A DNA stretch of 64,000 nucleotides, taken from positions 98,470 through 162,469 of the IMG/VR virus record IMGVR_UViG_3300042549_004948; one strand, given 5' to 3'. The translations under genes and the position numbers were made by a program. Under the pieces are notes generated by a model, which made no database searches, was not told the origin of the DNA, and saw only the letters and a program-made list of their open reading frames with translations. Source of the stretch: a virus. Of the stretch, positions 63,660-64,000 are shown one piece after another. Within the stretch, counting starts at the first letter, position 1, and each line of letters begins with the position of its first letter.

Positions 63660-64000
63660 TTATTTACCCATTGCAGTTTCAATAGAATCCGATGCTTTAG
63701 CAAATACCGCTTTCTTCTCTTCTGGAGATTTAGCTTTTTTCAAATCTTTAACTAGTGCAGTAACTAAAGTACCGCCTACTCCAAGAAGTGTAGCAAGGCC
63801 TGCGATAAAATTAGGATCCATAAAAGAGCCAATTTCGGCTTCTTCCATTTTGTTTGCTTCATCTTTACCTTGCATTTCTTGAATTTTCTTTTCAAGCTTA
63901 TCTTTAGCTGCTTTTAATTCGTCTAATGTACGAGTTTTCATTTCCATTTTATTATCTGTTTCTTCTATATTGTTTATTTCTTCTACTTTTTTAATCCCGT
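63660..64000 (-). CDS. Small helical protein, start off or near the right edge
   Basis: A helical protein, KTRTLDELKAAKDKLEKKIQEMQGKDEANKMEEAEIGSF then a hydrophobic segment FIAGLATLLGVGGTLVTALV and a charged end (AKSPEEKKAVFAKASDSIETAMGK). An ATG at 63947 gives 95 residues, but the frame stays open to the window edge (IKKVEEINNIEETDNK upstream), so the true start may lie outside. No family recognised; its position before the tail tube gene suggests a virion or assembly protein. Confidence 0.55.
   Translation of the reverse strand, partial: GIKKVEEINNIEETDNKMEMKTRTLDELKAAKDKLEKKIQEMQGKDEANKMEEAEIGSFMDPNFIAGLATLLGVGGTLVTALVKDLKKAKSPEEKKAVFAKASDSIETAMGK

Noticed and set aside
1-64000. CRISPR arrays, insertion sequences, integrase, attachment sites or toxin-antitoxin pairs
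   Set aside because: No spaced direct repeats, transposase motifs or recombinase motifs were found on either strand by eye.

Overview
The window is an AT-rich segment of a large tailed-phage genome, and every supported gene lies on the minus strand. The virion genes resemble those of T4-type contractile-tailed phages: tail tube, gp26-like baseplate protein, tape measure, gp53-like wedge protein and a hub fused to lysozyme. The replication genes are also T4-like (gp41-like helicase, UvsX, gp32-like SSB, RNase H-like 5' nuclease), but the polymerase is family A. Several features point to a Bacteroidota (Flavobacteriia-like) host: no Shine-Dalgarno sequences, MKK...C lipoproteins, a TonB-dependent receptor, a DUF5522 protein and a tmRNA with a Bacteroidota-type 5' end. 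No integrase, attachment site or CRISPR was seen.

Layout from left to right, in window coordinates. 0-9.1 kb: sugar-nucleotide and glycosyltransferase genes (UDP-galactopyranose mutase, GDP-mannose 3,5-epimerase-like protein, ddhC/rfbH-type 3-dehydrase, five glycosyltransferases). 9.1-11 kb: small regulators, a PD-(D/E)XK nuclease and zinc-ribbon proteins. 11.0-12.0 kb: RNA cluster with tRNA-Leu(UAA), an oversized tRNA-like gene, tRNA-Gln(UUG) and a tmRNA with a 24-residue tag. 12.3-25.2 kb: an unusual envelope island with lipoproteins, a CsgG-like protein, a predicted outer-membrane barrel, a TonB-dependent receptor with a beta-helix lipoprotein, a lysis module (GH19 endolysin, holin candidates), a cohesin/dockerin-like secreted protein, thioredoxin, a secreted nuclease and a Tat-exported DUF1501 protein. 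25.3-33.1 kb: small unknown proteins, then nucleotide metabolism (thymidylate-synthase homologue with hydroxymethylase-like residues, dCMP deaminase, dUTPase), a PLP enzyme, a lipoprotein, a 347-residue unknown and an SGNH-like protein.

33.2-36.9 kb: two possible virion-associated proteins, then an Hsp20-GroES-GroEL chaperone operon. 37-53 kb: a GIY-YIG homing endonuclease beside a full-length PolA, membrane proteins, a hidden DUF5522 gene, fibre-like proteins, a B12-dependent ribonucleotide reductase, the replication and recombination genes, and a second, shorter PolA-like polymerase. 52.6-64 kb: the tail and baseplate module, running off the right edge.

Three points stand out. First, an 8-base motif (ATATTTAT, read on the coding strand) precedes about eighteen genes or gene groups, often just after a hairpin terminator, and may be the phage's own promoter. 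Second, the phage carries host-type outer-membrane genes, including a TonB receptor, next to its lysis genes. Third, a hydroxymethylase-like enzyme together with many sugar genes raises the possibility of sugar-decorated DNA. All family assignments rest on motifs read by eye; no database search was run.
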